NCBI GenBank assembly: GCA_949752745.1
Contig: OX457031.1
Coordinates: 21,625,642-21,689,641 of the forward strand
From: Protula sp. h YS-2021
Taxonomy: Eukaryota; Annelida; Polychaeta; Sabellida; Serpulidae
DNA: 64,000 nt
Direction of reading: 5' to 3'
Shown: one piece after another, positions 11,291 through 23,152 of the stretch
Position numbering within the stretch: the first letter of the stretch is position 1
Layout: each line of letters opens with the position of its first letter
The notes under the pieces: generated by a model
What the model was told of the DNA's origin: nothing
The model's database searches: none
The model's input: only the letters and a program-made list of their open reading frames with translations
Position numbers and translations under genes: made by a program

Positions 11291-12309
11291 CTCAGAGTTG
11301 CTTACAAAAAAAACAACTCTCTGTAATCAAACACCCACCAGTAAGGAAGAAGACAATCCGACACCTTCTCGGTTGGTAACTGGCCTCTTTTTTGACACAT
11401 ATCTTTTATGGTTGTAGGAATAACTACTGCAATTAACTTAATCATTACAATTGATTAATTTTGATATGAAAGAAAATGTGTATCAGCTGAAAGAAGTTAT
11501 GAATCCTTTGAACATTTGAACAGCCGTGAAACACGGATTTATACAATATGGATTGATACAATATAATTAAAATCCGTTAACGGTAAAACTATACTACAAC
11601 GTATATATTTTATTGTACAAAGTATATATTTTTATATTTTTATTGTACATAAATTAGTTTCTCTTAAAGTTTTGCACCTCAATGATAACATGGGAACGAA
11701 TGGATAGATGGACACACCAAGTCCTATAGATGTCTCTCCGAAGGAGTGTGGGGGGGGGGGGGGGGAGGAGGGGGGTGAGAAACGATTCACGGCATCCTCA
11801 GCGGCGAATTCACTTCATCCTCAGTCAATAGATTTATGATTTCCTGATCTCTCAGCATTCATGTGGTTCAGAGACAGGACAGCGATGCTGCAATGTTCCG
11901 CTCTCCATAGAGTTTCTGTACTCCAGACCTCTGGCATCGACTTGATCCACTCCCAAGGGTGTTTACACTCCACAGACTACAGGCAGCAGCTTGAAAGGGC
12001 AGGCTTACACCTAAGAAAAAAAACACAATTTTTAACACTTGGTTAGCCAATGAATGTGTACCTCGCGTTCTGTTTTCGTCTTCGTATTTTGACCATGAAA
12101 AATAAAGCTATTTGTTTATATATATTTCATAGTCAAGCTTTTTGTTTGTATATATTTTATGGCCAAAATACAAAGCAAAATCTCATAATTTTCAAATGAA
12201 CACATTGTACTAAATGTACGGCAGTCATTGCATACGGGAGATATTCTGGTCACTGGAATGCTTATGTTGGTTTACAAGAACGATCCTTAGATCCAAAACG
12301 GTAAAACAA
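11291..12309. other. Spacer with long G-run
   Basis: Holds a run of about 18 G followed by AGGAGGGGGG (11749-11776), a possible G-quadruplex site. No supportable gene. Confidence 0.5.
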
Positions 12310-13035
12310 ACAAGAATGTCCAGGGACATTATGACCAGAGTCGCCAAAAATGACCAGAGTCGCCAAAAAGTGGTAGAAGCATTTTAAAAACTGGTTACTG
12401 TTTCGAAGGCCAGCATTTGTCTAATCTTTGACAAAATTAAAAATAGTCAGTTTCATGGAATCCCTAGTCTGGGCTACGCCTTAAAAATTCAAAGCGATTC
12501 AACTAAAAATTAAATAAATCTAATTAAACAGCAACAGACAACGCATTGTAGAAAACGCGTCACAAAAAAGATATAAAATGCCTCCAATTGCTCAATTTCT
12601 GGCTGACAAGAAAAGTAACTCATACCTAAACATTCTAAGTCCCATGGTGACCTTGAAAGTGGGGTCAAGATCATCCAAACCTAACTAGGTCGAGAATCTT
12701 CTATATAAAAGCCACACACCAAGTTTAATTGAAATCCACCCAGGACTTCTTGAGATATGGTGTTCACAAGGTACATTTTCGTCATTCACATTTGTAAAAT
12801 TTCCAAGTCCCATGGTGGCCTTGAAAGTTGGGTCAAGGTCACCAAAACCTAATCAGGTCGAGAATCTTTTATACAGAAGCCACACACAAAGTTTGATTGA
12901 AATCCACCCAGGACTTCTAAAATCCACCCAGGACTTCTTGAGATATGGTATTCACAAGCTTTTGTACACGGACGGACGCACACACGGAAGCCGATCCTAT
13001 AGCCCCCTCCGGGTTCCCCGGTTGGTGGCTAATAA
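12310..13035 (+). mobile_element. Pearl/Helentron-like non-autonomous element with two ~166-bp core repeats
   Basis: A 5' palindrome AATGTCCAGGGACATT lies near 12315. Two core repeats start at about 12641 and 12807 (AAGTCCCATGGTGRCCTTGAAAGT), 166 bp apart. They are followed by an acggacggacgcac tract (12968-12981) and a terminal GC-rich imperfect hairpin (gccccctccgggttccccgg, 13001-13020) ending in GGTGGCTAA. This order of tandem core, ACGG microsatellite and 3' hairpin is that of non-autonomous Helentron relatives in bivalves. The core is homologous to the one at 38480-38945. No Rep/helicase protein is encoded. Confidence 0.7.
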
Positions 13036-13127
13036 AAAAAAGAGTAAATCTTCAGAACAGAACTACCTGGGGAACAAATACTTTCAAAATGGCATATTTA
13101 GCCAACTTTTGGCCAATAGCCAAAAAA

Positions 13128-13159
<32 letters not shown>

Positions 13160-13385
13160 AAAAAAAAAATTCCAGCCAGGACTACCCGAAAGAGTGGGAG
13201 AAGAAGCATTTTGAAAACTGGCCAACAACAATTTCAAACTGGCGCTGTTTGGCGAATTTTTGCGGAATTTTGACAAATTACTTTTTTTTGACATCTCGGA
13301 CACCTTCGTACAAAACTTTACGGTGGAGCATTTTAAGTAAAAGTTGACATACGTAGATACAGACGATTGATCCCCCCCCCCCCCA

Positions 13386-13420
13386 CTGATGTGGTAAGAC
13401 CAGCCCGACGGAGTCGGCTG
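13386..13420 (+). mobile_element. Solo 3' terminal hairpin of a pearl-like element
   Basis: GACCAGCCCGACGGAGTCGG resembles the GCCGGACGAAGTCGGTTGGT termini at 22192 and 23842. The short stem CCGAC/GTCGG is preserved. It is preceded by a C-run (13371-13384). Confidence 0.45.
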
Positions 13421-14350
13421 ATGTAAAAAAGTGTATTCCGCATTCGAAATTTAGTGACCAAATGTGCATATAAATGATAAGCTACAGACTACACACTTTT
13501 TGTACATTCGTTCGAATGAAGTGGAAACGCCCAAGACATATGTGTTGTAAGTTAAGCCTTGCATTTCGGGTTTACTTTTACCTATTATTTTTGAGATAAG
13601 GGAGTTGTAGACATGTTTTTTCGGGAAGGTATTGCGCCAGTAAAAACAAGAACGGTTTCGGAATCTTTGAAAAAAATAGGTGTCTGTAAGGGAAATCAGG
13701 CAAAAAAAAAAAAAAAAAAAACCATTGCAATTTGAAAATTCTACTCATTTGAAAAATTCTACTCAGTTGAAAATTCTACTAAGTTTTGGCGATTCACCAA
13801 TCAGAAACAGCAAGATTAGACCACATTTTCATGACAGTAAGGCCTCCTCTGGCGTAGGTTTAGATTTTAATAAAATATATTTTTACGTCTACCCCTTATA
13901 ACCCCTTATACCTCCTCCCCACCAAGATATGTTTCTAAGAAAATTTGGTTTTGACCAATATTTCCGCCAGTTTTAGCAGACCGTCCAACAAAAGTAAAAG
14001 ATAGACGGGTGGTAAAGTCTGCTACATTTATCGACCATTTCAAGATAATAAGACTTCAGTTTAGGCTATTTTTTTTGTAAAATCTGCTACCTTAATTACT
14101 ATCCTAATTAACATTTTATTTTTCTGGCGTCGGTTTCAGATTTAACTTAAAATATTAATTTGCCGCCAACTATTGGCGAATAAAAAAAACTAAGTAATAG
14201 CCAGGTAGTAATGCCTGCTACCTTTACTTAAAATTTTTAACAAAGCAAGGCTATTTTTCTGGCTCTAATTAAGATGTTACGAAAAGAATTTGGGTTTTAT
14301 ATTCATATTCCCCCCAATTTTTTCCGAATCACCAAAGGTAGTAACAAAAA

Positions 14351-14390
14351 ATAGTGGTCATTGGTATTGGTACTTACCAATGACCACTAT
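14351..14390. repeat. Perfect 16-bp hairpin
   Basis: ATAGTGGTCATTGGTA (14351-14366) is the exact reverse complement of 14375-14390, separated by an 8-nt loop. Two further direct copies of accaatgaccactat follow at about 14405-14435, so the arm has also been duplicated. Confidence 0.95.
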
Positions 14391-14936
14391 CTTGGTACTT
14401 ACGTACCAATGACCACTATGTACCAATGACCACTATCTTGTAACTAAAATGTCAAGACAGCTCTGGCGGCATTTACGATTTTACTGAAAAATTGTTGTTT
14501 TCTTCGCCAATATTTCTTTTTCGAATCGCCAAAAAAAGTAATAGCCAGGTGACATATCCCAAAACCCATTTTCGTGAAAACGTAACAGCCAGGTGAATAG
14601 CAATGCCTGCCCCCTTTAATCAAAATTTAAGGCCAAATACCTAGAACCGGTTGACAAGATTATATCCCAAGCGTAAGTAACTTCCAATATTTCTGCCATT
14701 TTTATGCGCATTGCGAAAAATAGTGGTCATTTCTATTTATCTGGTTATAGCTATTTATTAATCAAATTGCTATTTATTAACCAAATTGCAAGACATTTAG
14801 CCACCAATTTTTTCTTTGGTGTGAGTTAAGATTTTACTGAAATGTTTCAGTTTTTCGCCAATACATCCAGAAATTTTTCGTCAAAAAAGCAATGACTGGG
14901 TACGCAGTAATACCTGCTGCCTGTACTCAAAATGTC

Positions 14937-15968
14937 ACGACGGTAAGGCTGTTTTCATTCACGACGGTAAGGCTGTTTTCATTCTCGACGGTAAGGCTGT
15001 TTTCATTCACGACGGTAAGGCTGTTTTCATTCACGACGGTAAGGCTGTTTTCATTCACGACGGTAAGGCTGTTTTCATTCTCGACGGTAAGGCTGTTTTC
15101 ATTCACGACGGTAAGGCTGTTTTCATTCACGACGGTAAGGCTGTTTTCATTCACGACGGTAAGGCTGTTTTCATTCACGACGGTAAGGCTGTTTTCATTC
15201 ACGACGGTAAGGCTGTTTTCATTCACGACGGTAAGGCTGTTTTCATTCACGACGGTAAGGCTGTTTTCATTCTCGACGGTAAGGCTGTTTTCATTCACGA
15301 CGGTAAGGCTGTTTTCATTCACGACGGTAAGGCTGTTTTCATTCACGACGGTAAGGCTGTTTTCATTCTCGACGGTAAGGCTGTTTTCATTCACGACGGT
15401 AAGGCTGTTTTCATTCACGACGGTAAGGCTGTTTTCATTCACGACGGTAAGGCTGTTTTCATTCACGACGGTAAGGCTGTTTTCATTCACGACGGTAAGG
15501 CTGTTTTCATTCACGACGGTAAGGCTGTTTTCATTCACGACGGTAAGGCTGTTTTCATTCACGACGGTAAGGCTGTTTTCATTCACGACGGTAAGGCTGT
15601 TTTCATTCACGACGGTAAGGCTGTTTTCATTCACGACGGTAAGGCTGTTTTCATTCACGACGGTAAGGCTGTTTTCATTCACGACGGTAAGGCTGTTTTC
15701 ATTCACGACGGTAAGGCTGTTTTCATTCACGACGGTAAGGCTGTTTTCATTCACGACGGTAAGGCTGTTTTCATTCACGACGGTAAGGCTGTTTTCATTC
15801 ACGACGGTAAGGCTGTTTTCATTCACGACGGTAAGGCTGTTTTCATTCACGACGGTAAGGCTGTTTTCATTCACGACGGTAAGGCTGTTTTCATTCACGA
15901 CGGTAAGGCTGTTTTCATTCACGACGGTAAGGCTGTTTTCATTCACGACGGTAAGGCTGATTTCATGG
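14937..15968 (+). repeat. Near-perfect 24-bp minisatellite, 43 units
   Basis: The unit is acgacggtaagg + ctgttttcattc. Unit starts fall exactly every 24 bp from 14937 to 15945; the last unit is diverged. The only internal variants are an A-to-T change at the first base of units 3, 7, 15 and 19. Downstream of unit 19 the copies are identical. Unit 1 continues directly from S2 text (tactcaaaatgtc-acgacggtaaggctgtttt), matching the S2 phrase ttcaagacagtaaggctattttcctgg, so the array arose by expanding part of an S2 unit. A 24-bp period keeps frames open on both strands (LFSFTTVR on plus, NENSLTVV on minus). Neither has a credible gene context. Confidence 0.98.
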
Positions 15969-16385
15969 AGTTGTTACGATTTTGCGCAAAAAATCGACTA
16001 TCTTTATTTAAAATTTGAAGACAGTACGGACATTTCTCTGGTGTGAGTTAAGATTTTACTTATTATTTTCTCTATTTTACTAATATTTTTGCCAGATTTT
16101 GGCCAATTACATGGAAACAAGAAAAGTACGATTGAGTAGCTGTGACTGCTACCTCTACCTAACGAACTTCAGCAAATTAGCTTAGTTGACTTAAAGTTTT
16201 AAGAATTTACGTGATTTTGTTTTGGTTTTTCGTCAAAATTTCCGCCAATTGGCCAAAACAAATAACAGCCAGGTGGAAACTTGAACACTCTGTGGTCCAA
16301 AATTTTAGGGCGTTTCCGTGAAAACCTTAGGAGAGATTTTTTCAAGAAAATTGTTTTTGGCCAATATTTCCGCCACTATCTAGAG

Positions 16386-16417
<32 letters not shown>

Positions 16418-19400
16418 GAAAAAAAGAAAGCGTTTTGTCCAAGAAAGAAAGCCAATTAGATAGTAGTTTGTGTTACTGTTACTTAAAATTGCAAGGCAAC
16501 GAGGATATTTTCCTGCAGTTCCTGAAGTTGTACTGAAAACGTTTTGTTTTTTTTTCGCCAAAATTTTCGTCACTTATTTGCCAATGATCAAAAAAGTAAT
16601 AGCCAGGTAGGTGCTAATACCCACTATCTTCACGTGAAATTTCAAGACAGCAAGACTTTTTGCCAAAAAATGGCGGAAACCTTTTTGGGGGTAAAATCCT
16701 TGCTAACTTGGGGGAAAAAACTATCGCCAAATTGCTTAACAATCGCCAAAAATTGTAACAGTCAGCTTAGGTAGTAACGCCTGCTACCTTTCCTTAAATT
16801 TTCAAGATAGTAAGACAATTTTCCTGGAGTTAATTAAGATTGTAACATTCTGGTGGAAGGTGTCTTGTATAGTGTTTCCATGAAAAATCTAGGAGATATG
16901 TAATAGCCACTGAGGTAGCAATGTGTGCTATTGTTACTTAAAATTACAAGGTAATGAGACTTTTTTCTGGAATCTGGTAAGACTTTACAGGTTTTTTGTT
17001 TTTCCTAATAATTTTCGCCACTTGTTTTGGCCAATCAGCAAAAAATAATAACCAGTTAGTCTTAGTCTTGAGAGTTTAAGCAACGGTAGCAAGCAGTATT
17101 ACCTAACTCTTCATTACTTTTTACTGGATTTTTTGGTAGTTTTTCGCAAAAATATTCACCAATTTAAAACTACAGGGGGACATATGTTTTAAAGAAAATT
17201 GGGTTTTGACCAATATTCCGCCAATTTTTGGCAAATTGCCAAAAAAGTAAAAGCCAGGTAGATAGTAGCACACATTACCATTACATAAAATTACAAGGCA
17301 ATGAACCTATTCCGGGGCGTTAGTTAGGATTTTCCAAAAAAATTGGCTTTTTGCCAATAGGCAGAAAAATATCCATTTCCCCAATTCAAAATTTTAAGAC
17401 GGTAAAAATATATGATTTTAGCAAGAAATTCATTTTTCACCAGTATTTCCGCCAATATTTCCGAATTACGAATAATGATGGCTATCTTTATCTGAAATTT
17501 GAAAACAGAGAAAATCAGTAAAATTTTAATTTTTTTTAGTCTTTTTTCACCAATTTATCCCCACATTTTGCCCAGTCACCGAAACAAGTAATGTCCAGCA
17601 GAGTAGTAATGATTGCTGCCTTCATTGATGTTCAAGTTCAAGACAATGAAGCTTTTTTCCTGATCTTAGCTAAAATGCCACTGACATTTTTTTCGCCAAT
17701 GTTTCCTCCAATTTTTGGTGAAGCATCAAGAAAAAAAATAGCCAAATAGGTTCCAAATTACGAAAAGCAGGAACAGCCAGGTAACTACCAATGACCACTA
17801 TCTTTAATCACAATGTCAAGACAGTAAGGTCATTTCTCTAGTTTGAGTCAAGATTTTATTGAATTTTTTGTTTTTCGCCAAAATTTCTGCTAATTTTTGG
17901 CCATTCACCAAAACAAGTACAGCCAGGTAGGTAATTATGTGCTAACTTTATTTATCATTTCAAAACTATTATTACAATGTCATGACGTCAAGCCTTTTCC
18001 TTGGCTTGAGTCAAGATTTTACTGATTTTTTATTTTTTTTTGTTTTTCACCAAAATTTCACTGATCTTTTTTTTTTTTTGTTTTTCACCAAAATTTCACT
18101 GATTCTTTTTATTTTTTCGCCAAAATTTCCGCCAATTTTTGGCAAGTAATAGCCAGGTAGGCAGTAATGCCCGCTACCTTTACTTAACAACTCAAAAAAA
18201 AACAAAAAAAACAAAAAAAAAAAACAAAAAAAAAAAAAACAAACAAACAAAAGAAAAACAACAAAATCTCTAAAACCTTAAAAATTAAAGGCTGTTTTCT
18301 TTTTTTCGCCAAAATTTCCCCCAGTTTTTGGCCATTGACAAAAAAGTAATAGCCAAGGATGTAGCAATGCCTACTACCCTTATTTATAATTTCAAGACTT
18401 TTGTTATTGTCGGACATTTTCAGCGAAAAACCAGAAGTAATTCAATAAAATCTCTAAGAACTCCAGAAAAATAGTATTAGCCAGGTAGATAATAATGCCT
18501 GTCACTTTAATTGAAAATTTCAAGTAAAACTATTTTACCTGAAATTAGCTGAGATTGTACAAAAAATGGTTTTTGCCAATACTTCCGCCAATTTTTTTGC
18601 GAATTGCCAAAACAAGTAATAGCCAGGTGTACATTTATGCACCTGCCCTCCACCAAAATTTTATAACCCTTTCAGGAAGATCCTAAGATATCTTTTAAAG
18701 AAAATTGGTTTGTGGCCAATATTCTCGCCAATTTTTGGCGCTTTGTTGAAAAAGTATTAGCCACTTAGGCAGTAATGTGGGCTACAAAAACTTAAAAATT
18801 ACAAGGCAATGAGGCTATTTTCCTGGAGGTTTAAGATTTTACTGAAATATTTTTGGTTTCCTCCGAAAGTTCCGCCAGAAATTACACGACAATGAGGTCA
18901 TTGTTATGGAGCTCTTTGCGGAAATTTTGGAGAAAAAAAAATTTATTTTGTTTATTCTTTTCGCCAAAATTTCCGGAATGTCTCAATAATCACCAAAAAT
19001 TGTAACAGACAGGTAGGTAGTAACGTCTTCTACCTTCTAGTAAAATTTCAAGACAGCAATACTATTTTCATGGCGTGCGTTCAGATTTTACTGCTTTTTT
19101 CTCCCAAATTTCTGCCATTTTTTGGTCAATCACCAAAATTTTTAATAGTCTGTTGGGTGTAATGCCTGCTAACTTTACTTAAAATTCCAAAACAGTAAGA
19201 CCATATTTCTTGAGTTAGTAGAGATTTTAATGAAAAGTTTTCTTTTTTTCGCCAATTTTTGGCGAATAGAGAAAAAAGTAACAAACAGGTGAACACTTAT
19301 GCACCCTACCGCCAATTTTCGACGAATCGTCATATAAAGTAATAGCCAGTAGATACTTATATCGCCGCTGTCAAGCAAAATTTCAAGATACACAATCTAA

Positions 19401-19440
19401 AACCTAAGAGGGAATTTTATCAATTTAAAAGCACACAAAC
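15969..19440 (+). repeat. Satellite S2, 3' part
   Basis: Continues the S2 family after the 24-bp array. The phrase AGCCAGGTAG recurs near 16600, 17254, 17928, 18152 and 18480, and CGCCAATTTTTGGC-type palindromes recur near 18126, 18725 and 19250. Several A- and T-runs have expanded (16393-16430, 18193-18262). The terminal ~460 bp (about 18980-19440) are copied at 22455-22960. Confidence 0.85.
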
Positions 19441-19565
19441 GCACATACTTTCGACGACTGCTCTAGTCCCTGCTTCTGTAAGAAGCTTGGGGGTAAAGAC
19501 CAGACCCAAAGTTTTAAAACAAAAATAATTTCCAGCGTCTAGGATTTATTTGTAAAACTAGACTA
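18980..19565 (+). repeat. Segmental duplication, block A
   Basis: Co-linear with 22450-23152, sharing for example ccaaaattgtaacagacaggtaggtagt, tggcgaatagagcaaaaagtaacaaacagg-like text, and ttcgacgactgctctagtccctgcttctgtaagaagct. Divergence is roughly a few percent by eye, with indels. It ends at 'tttatttgtaaaa' where inserted sequence begins. Confidence 0.88.
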
Positions 19566-20140
19566 GCCAGTGTTTTTGTTAAAACAAAAACGGATATGTC
19601 TCCCCCGCCCCCAATTAATCACGTGGAAAAAAATTCCTTGCTTAAAAGTACAACATTGGCGAGCCCCAAAAATTGAAAAAATCGCCAAAAATACATTTTT
19701 ACAGAAAATAAAAAAAAACTTCGCAGTAAACATTTCCACTACATATGGGTTCTTCTTGCCATGTTTCAGCCTAATCCAACAAACTTTTTCGGAGATATCG
19801 CAACAATATGGCCAAACAAATTAAAAATCAAAAATTAAAAAATTCGCTAAAACTACATTTTCAACGGAAATGAAAAAAACTTCGCAGTAAACATTTACAC
19901 GTTTTGTGAGTTCTTCTTGCCAAGTTTCAGCCTAATGCAACAAGCCATTTCGGAGATAACGCAACAATATGGCCAAAAAAGTTAAAAATTCAAAAATTAA
20001 AAAAATCGCCAAAAATTTTCAGCGGAAATTGGTTCTTCTTGCCACGTTTCAGCCTAATCCAACAAACTGTTATGGAGATATAGCCTGCCAAAGTGAACAA
20101 GTGGGTCAGCGAAACTGACTACGTCCCCCGCCGGCGTACA
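19566..20140 (+). mobile_element. Tandem-core element fragment (three degenerate ~120-160-bp units)
   Basis: TTTCAGCCTAATCCAACAAAC recurs near 19766, 19926 and 20049, each with TTCTTCTTGCCA before it and GGAGATAT after it. It ends with an aCTGACTACGTCCCCCGCCGGCG hairpin-like segment (20113-20135). It lies between blocks A and B of the segmental duplication and is absent from the A'-B' junction. Confidence 0.65.
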
Positions 20141-20199
20141 ATCCCAGTATTTGATTTTGTTAGGTTGGACTACAACCCTTAAGCAATTCGTATCATATT

Positions 20200-21250
20200 C
20201 GTGAATTTTAAAATTCCAGCTGGGCCAGTGCCCTTGGGCCGACATGGCTCATTTACAATACCAATTCTTGTTACCACCCATACTACCTATATGTATAACA
20301 TTTTGCCAATTGATCAAAAAATGTAGGCTTGAGTGTGTTAACAAACTCATTCAAGGGTTGTGAAAATTTCTGGAGTTCAGCTGGGCCAATGTCCTTGGGC
20401 CGATATGGCTCATTTACAATACCAAACCTTGGTGGTTCCAATACTACTTACAGTTAAGATACCTTGTCAATCGATGCAGAAATGTAGGCTTGAGTGTGTT
20501 AACAAACTCATTTTAGAATCTCAGGGTTGTAACAATTTCTGAAGTTCAGCTGGGCCAATGTCCTTGGGCCGATAGGGCTCATTTACAATACCGACCTTTG
20601 TTGGTTCCAATACTTCCTATATGTAAAAGATTTCAACTATCGATCCCGAAATGTAGGCTTGAATGTGTTGACAAACTCATTCAACTGAGTAAGGATTGGG
20701 AAAATTTGTGAAGTTCAGCTGGGCCAATGTCCTTGGGCCGACATGACTCACTTACAATACCAAACCTTGTTGGTTCCAATACTACTTATAGTTACGATAT
20801 CTTGTCAATCGATGCAGAAATGTAGGCTTGAGTGTGTTAACAAACTCATTCAAACAGGTAAGGGTTGTGAAAATTTCTGAAGTTCAGCTGGGCCAATGTC
20901 CTTGGGCCGATAGGGCTCATTTACAATACCAACCTTTGCTGGTTCCCATACTTCCGATATGTAAAAGATTTCAACAATCGATCCATAAATGTAGGCTTGA
21001 GTATGTTAACAAACTCATTCAAATCAGTAAGCACTGGAAAAATTTGTGAAAAGTTCAGCTGGGCCAATGTCCTCGGGCCGACATGGCTCATTTACAATAC
21101 TGATCCTTGTTCGTTCCGGTACTACCCATATATACAATATCTTAACAATCGGTCGTAAAATAATAGGCTTGAGTGTGTTAACAAAAAAGGTGTCGACAGA
21201 CGGACGGACAGACAAACCCGAAAACTATAGTTCCCCCGGCGGGGGACTAA
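20200..21250 (+). mobile_element. Pearl/Helentron-like element with six ~168-bp core repeats
   Basis: CAGCTGGGCCAATGTCCTTGG-type text recurs at about 20216, 20379, 20546, 20714, 20884 and 21055 (steps 163-171). Each unit also has CTCATTTACAATACC and ATGTAGGCTTGAGTGTGTTA. The array is followed by gacagacggacggacagac (21185-21203) and a terminal perfect stem, CCCCCGGCGGGGG (21233-21245). This architecture matches bivalve pearl elements. There is no protein-coding capacity. Confidence 0.78.
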
Positions 21251-21501
21251 AAAAATGCACGAAACCCCCCCCCCCCCCGATGTTAAAAAATTTGCCAAAA
21301 ATAGAATTGTTGAGGAAACGAAAAAAAATAACATGGGCACCATATAGACATGTACCCCAATATATATGTATGTTTTGAAAAAAAATCGACTCATTAATTT
21401 CAAAAGAACTCACTGCGGACAGACGGACGGCTGGCTCGACAGACGGACAGACGGCAGGACAGACAGACGGACACACCTATATGTCTCCCTTAGGGGGAGA
21501 C
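21251..21501 (+). mobile_element. Second pearl-like 3' end
   Basis: Contains a C-run (21266-21278), a long CAGACGGACGG-type tract (21418-21473) and a terminal hairpin TCTCCC-tta-GGGGAGA (21484-21500). The beginning is truncated or shared with the preceding element. Confidence 0.6.
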
Positions 21502-22450
21502 ATTTGTTTTATGTAAAAGGTAAATTATATAATATATAAAACAGAATTACCACTTGTCTTGCACTGTTCACTGCGCCAGAACTTCGTAAGGCTATGTTCG
21601 GATTGCTTTCATGTAATTTCTTCTTTTGCAGTTACTGAACATCATACCTAGAACGAAATTTTGTGAAATATTTAAATAAGTACTATATGCATCTTAGGAA
21701 GAAATTATTTAACAAAGGAATTAATACACATGTAATTTTTCCAATGTCAATTACTACATCTATTTCATGCATTAGCTGAAAGATCAATAAGAATTCTTTT
21801 TATGTGACTATGTGTTTTACAAAAAGAGTGCTTTTTGGACAATGTGTCGATAAGGCCTTTTCCCAATTCAAAAACTAGAATGTCCATGGACATTAAGCCC
21901 AGCCGTCAGGGTGAAGATGTTGTAAAGGTGAAGGGAGAAAAGGGATAATTTCGACCGATTTTAACAAAATATAAAATTGGTAGAGGATCTCTCGGAGGGG
22001 GGGTGGGGGGGTGGGGTGGGGGCGGGGCCTTACTATTTTGATCGAACCGATCAACCAAATACGTGGAACCCCTAAAGCTCTAAAATCTCGACAATCCACA
22101 AATTCTGTTAAGTAAATGTTAACAAGCGTGCATGCATCCAGATGACGGGCGCCCCCCCCCCCCCCCCCATCCCCTATCGACAAAGCAAGAAAAGCCGGAC
22201 GAAGTCGGTTGGTCTAAAGAAAAGCAAAGTCAGATGTTTCCCTCAAAACAATGCTAAATAAAAACCTGATTTTGAACAAAACCTCAGCCAGTGAAAACGA
22301 TTTCTCTAAGTTTTCTAAAAAAATAAAGGTTATTAGGGTTCCTTAAAGGAAGTTCTATTCCAACAATCTGGATTGGATTATTTTGTGAAAAAGTTCTCTA
22401 TAAACTAGAGAGAGACGCGATCCCCCGTGTAACGTAGATAACCGATGAAA
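21502..22450 (+). repeat. Segmental duplication, block B
   Basis: Co-linear with 23176-24105. Shared landmarks include aaacagaattaccactt, ttgaacatcatacc, catgcattagctgaaagat, the element at 21873-22217, and gaacaaaa-tcagccag. The first 23 bases (21502-21524) are instead the exact reverse complement of 23153-23175. Confidence 0.9.
21873..22217 (+). mobile_element. Small non-autonomous element with hairpin ends, copy 1
   Basis: Begins with CTAGAATGTCCATGGACATT (16-bp palindrome) and ends with GCCGGACGAAGTCGGTTGGT. A G-run (22000-22024) and a C-run (22152-22168) lie inside. It is a paralogue of 23528-23874 that arose by the surrounding duplication, so the two copies are not independent insertions. 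Confidence 0.7.
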
Positions 22451-23152
22451 TCGGTGCTAAAAATTGCAACAGACAGGTAGGTAGTACGTCTTCTACCGTC
22501 TGGTAAAATTTCGAGACAGTAATACTATTTTCATGGAGTGCGTTAAGATTTTACTGGTTTTTTTCGCCCAAATTTCCGCCATTTTTTTGTCAATCAGCAA
22601 AATTTTTAATAACCTGTGTAATGCCTGCTAACTGTACTTAAAATTCCAAAACAGTAAGACCATATTTCTTGAGTTAGTAGAGATTTTAATGAAAATTTCT
22701 CTTTTCTTTTCGTCAATTTTTGGCGAATAGAGCAAAAAGTAACAAACAGGTGAACACTTATGCACCCTTAGGAAAATTTTAGAGCGTTTCCAAAAGAAGA
22801 ATTGGTTTTTGGCCAATATTTCCGCAATTTTTTCGACGAATTGTCATATAAAGTAATAGCCAGTAGATACTTATATCGCCACCATCAAGCAAAAAGTTAC
22901 AGATATACAATCTAAAACCCAGGAGGGGATTTTATGAAATTAAAAGCACACACACGCATGTACTTTCGACGACTGCTCTAGTCCCTGCTTCTGTAAGAAG
23001 CTGGGGGTGAAGTCCAGACCCAAAATAAGCGATTTCAATCAATTTTCGGATATTCAAATGATAAAAAGTTATTCTCAAAACATTTCTCAATCAGAAATTA
23101 TTTTTGTTTTAAAACAAAAATAATTTCAAGCTTCTAGGATTTATTGGTAAAA
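22450..23152 (+). repeat. Segmental duplication, block A'
   Basis: Second copy of 18980-19565, including the end of satellite S2. An extra ~95 bp (about 23025-23120, aagcgatttcaatcaattttcgg onward) is present here and absent from block A. Confidence 0.88.

Larger units (their letters stand above)
13050..14936 (+). repeat. Satellite S2, 5' part (degenerate, ~130-170 bp unit)
   Basis: Recurrent phrases are TTTTCGCCAA, CGCCAATTTTTGGC, TAATAGCCAGGTAG, TAATGCCTGCTACC, TTCAAGACAGTAAGGC and TATTTTCCTGGAGTTA. Spacing is irregular because copies have many indels. It includes A-runs near 13131-13169 and the perfect hairpin at 14351-14390. The last unit leads directly into the 24-bp array. Confidence 0.8.

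Noticed and set aside
14892..16046. Long open frames over the 24-bp array on both strands (over 330 codons each)
   Set aside because: The period is a multiple of three and the unit has no stop in these frames, so openness is automatic. No promoter, splice or conserved flank supports a protein.
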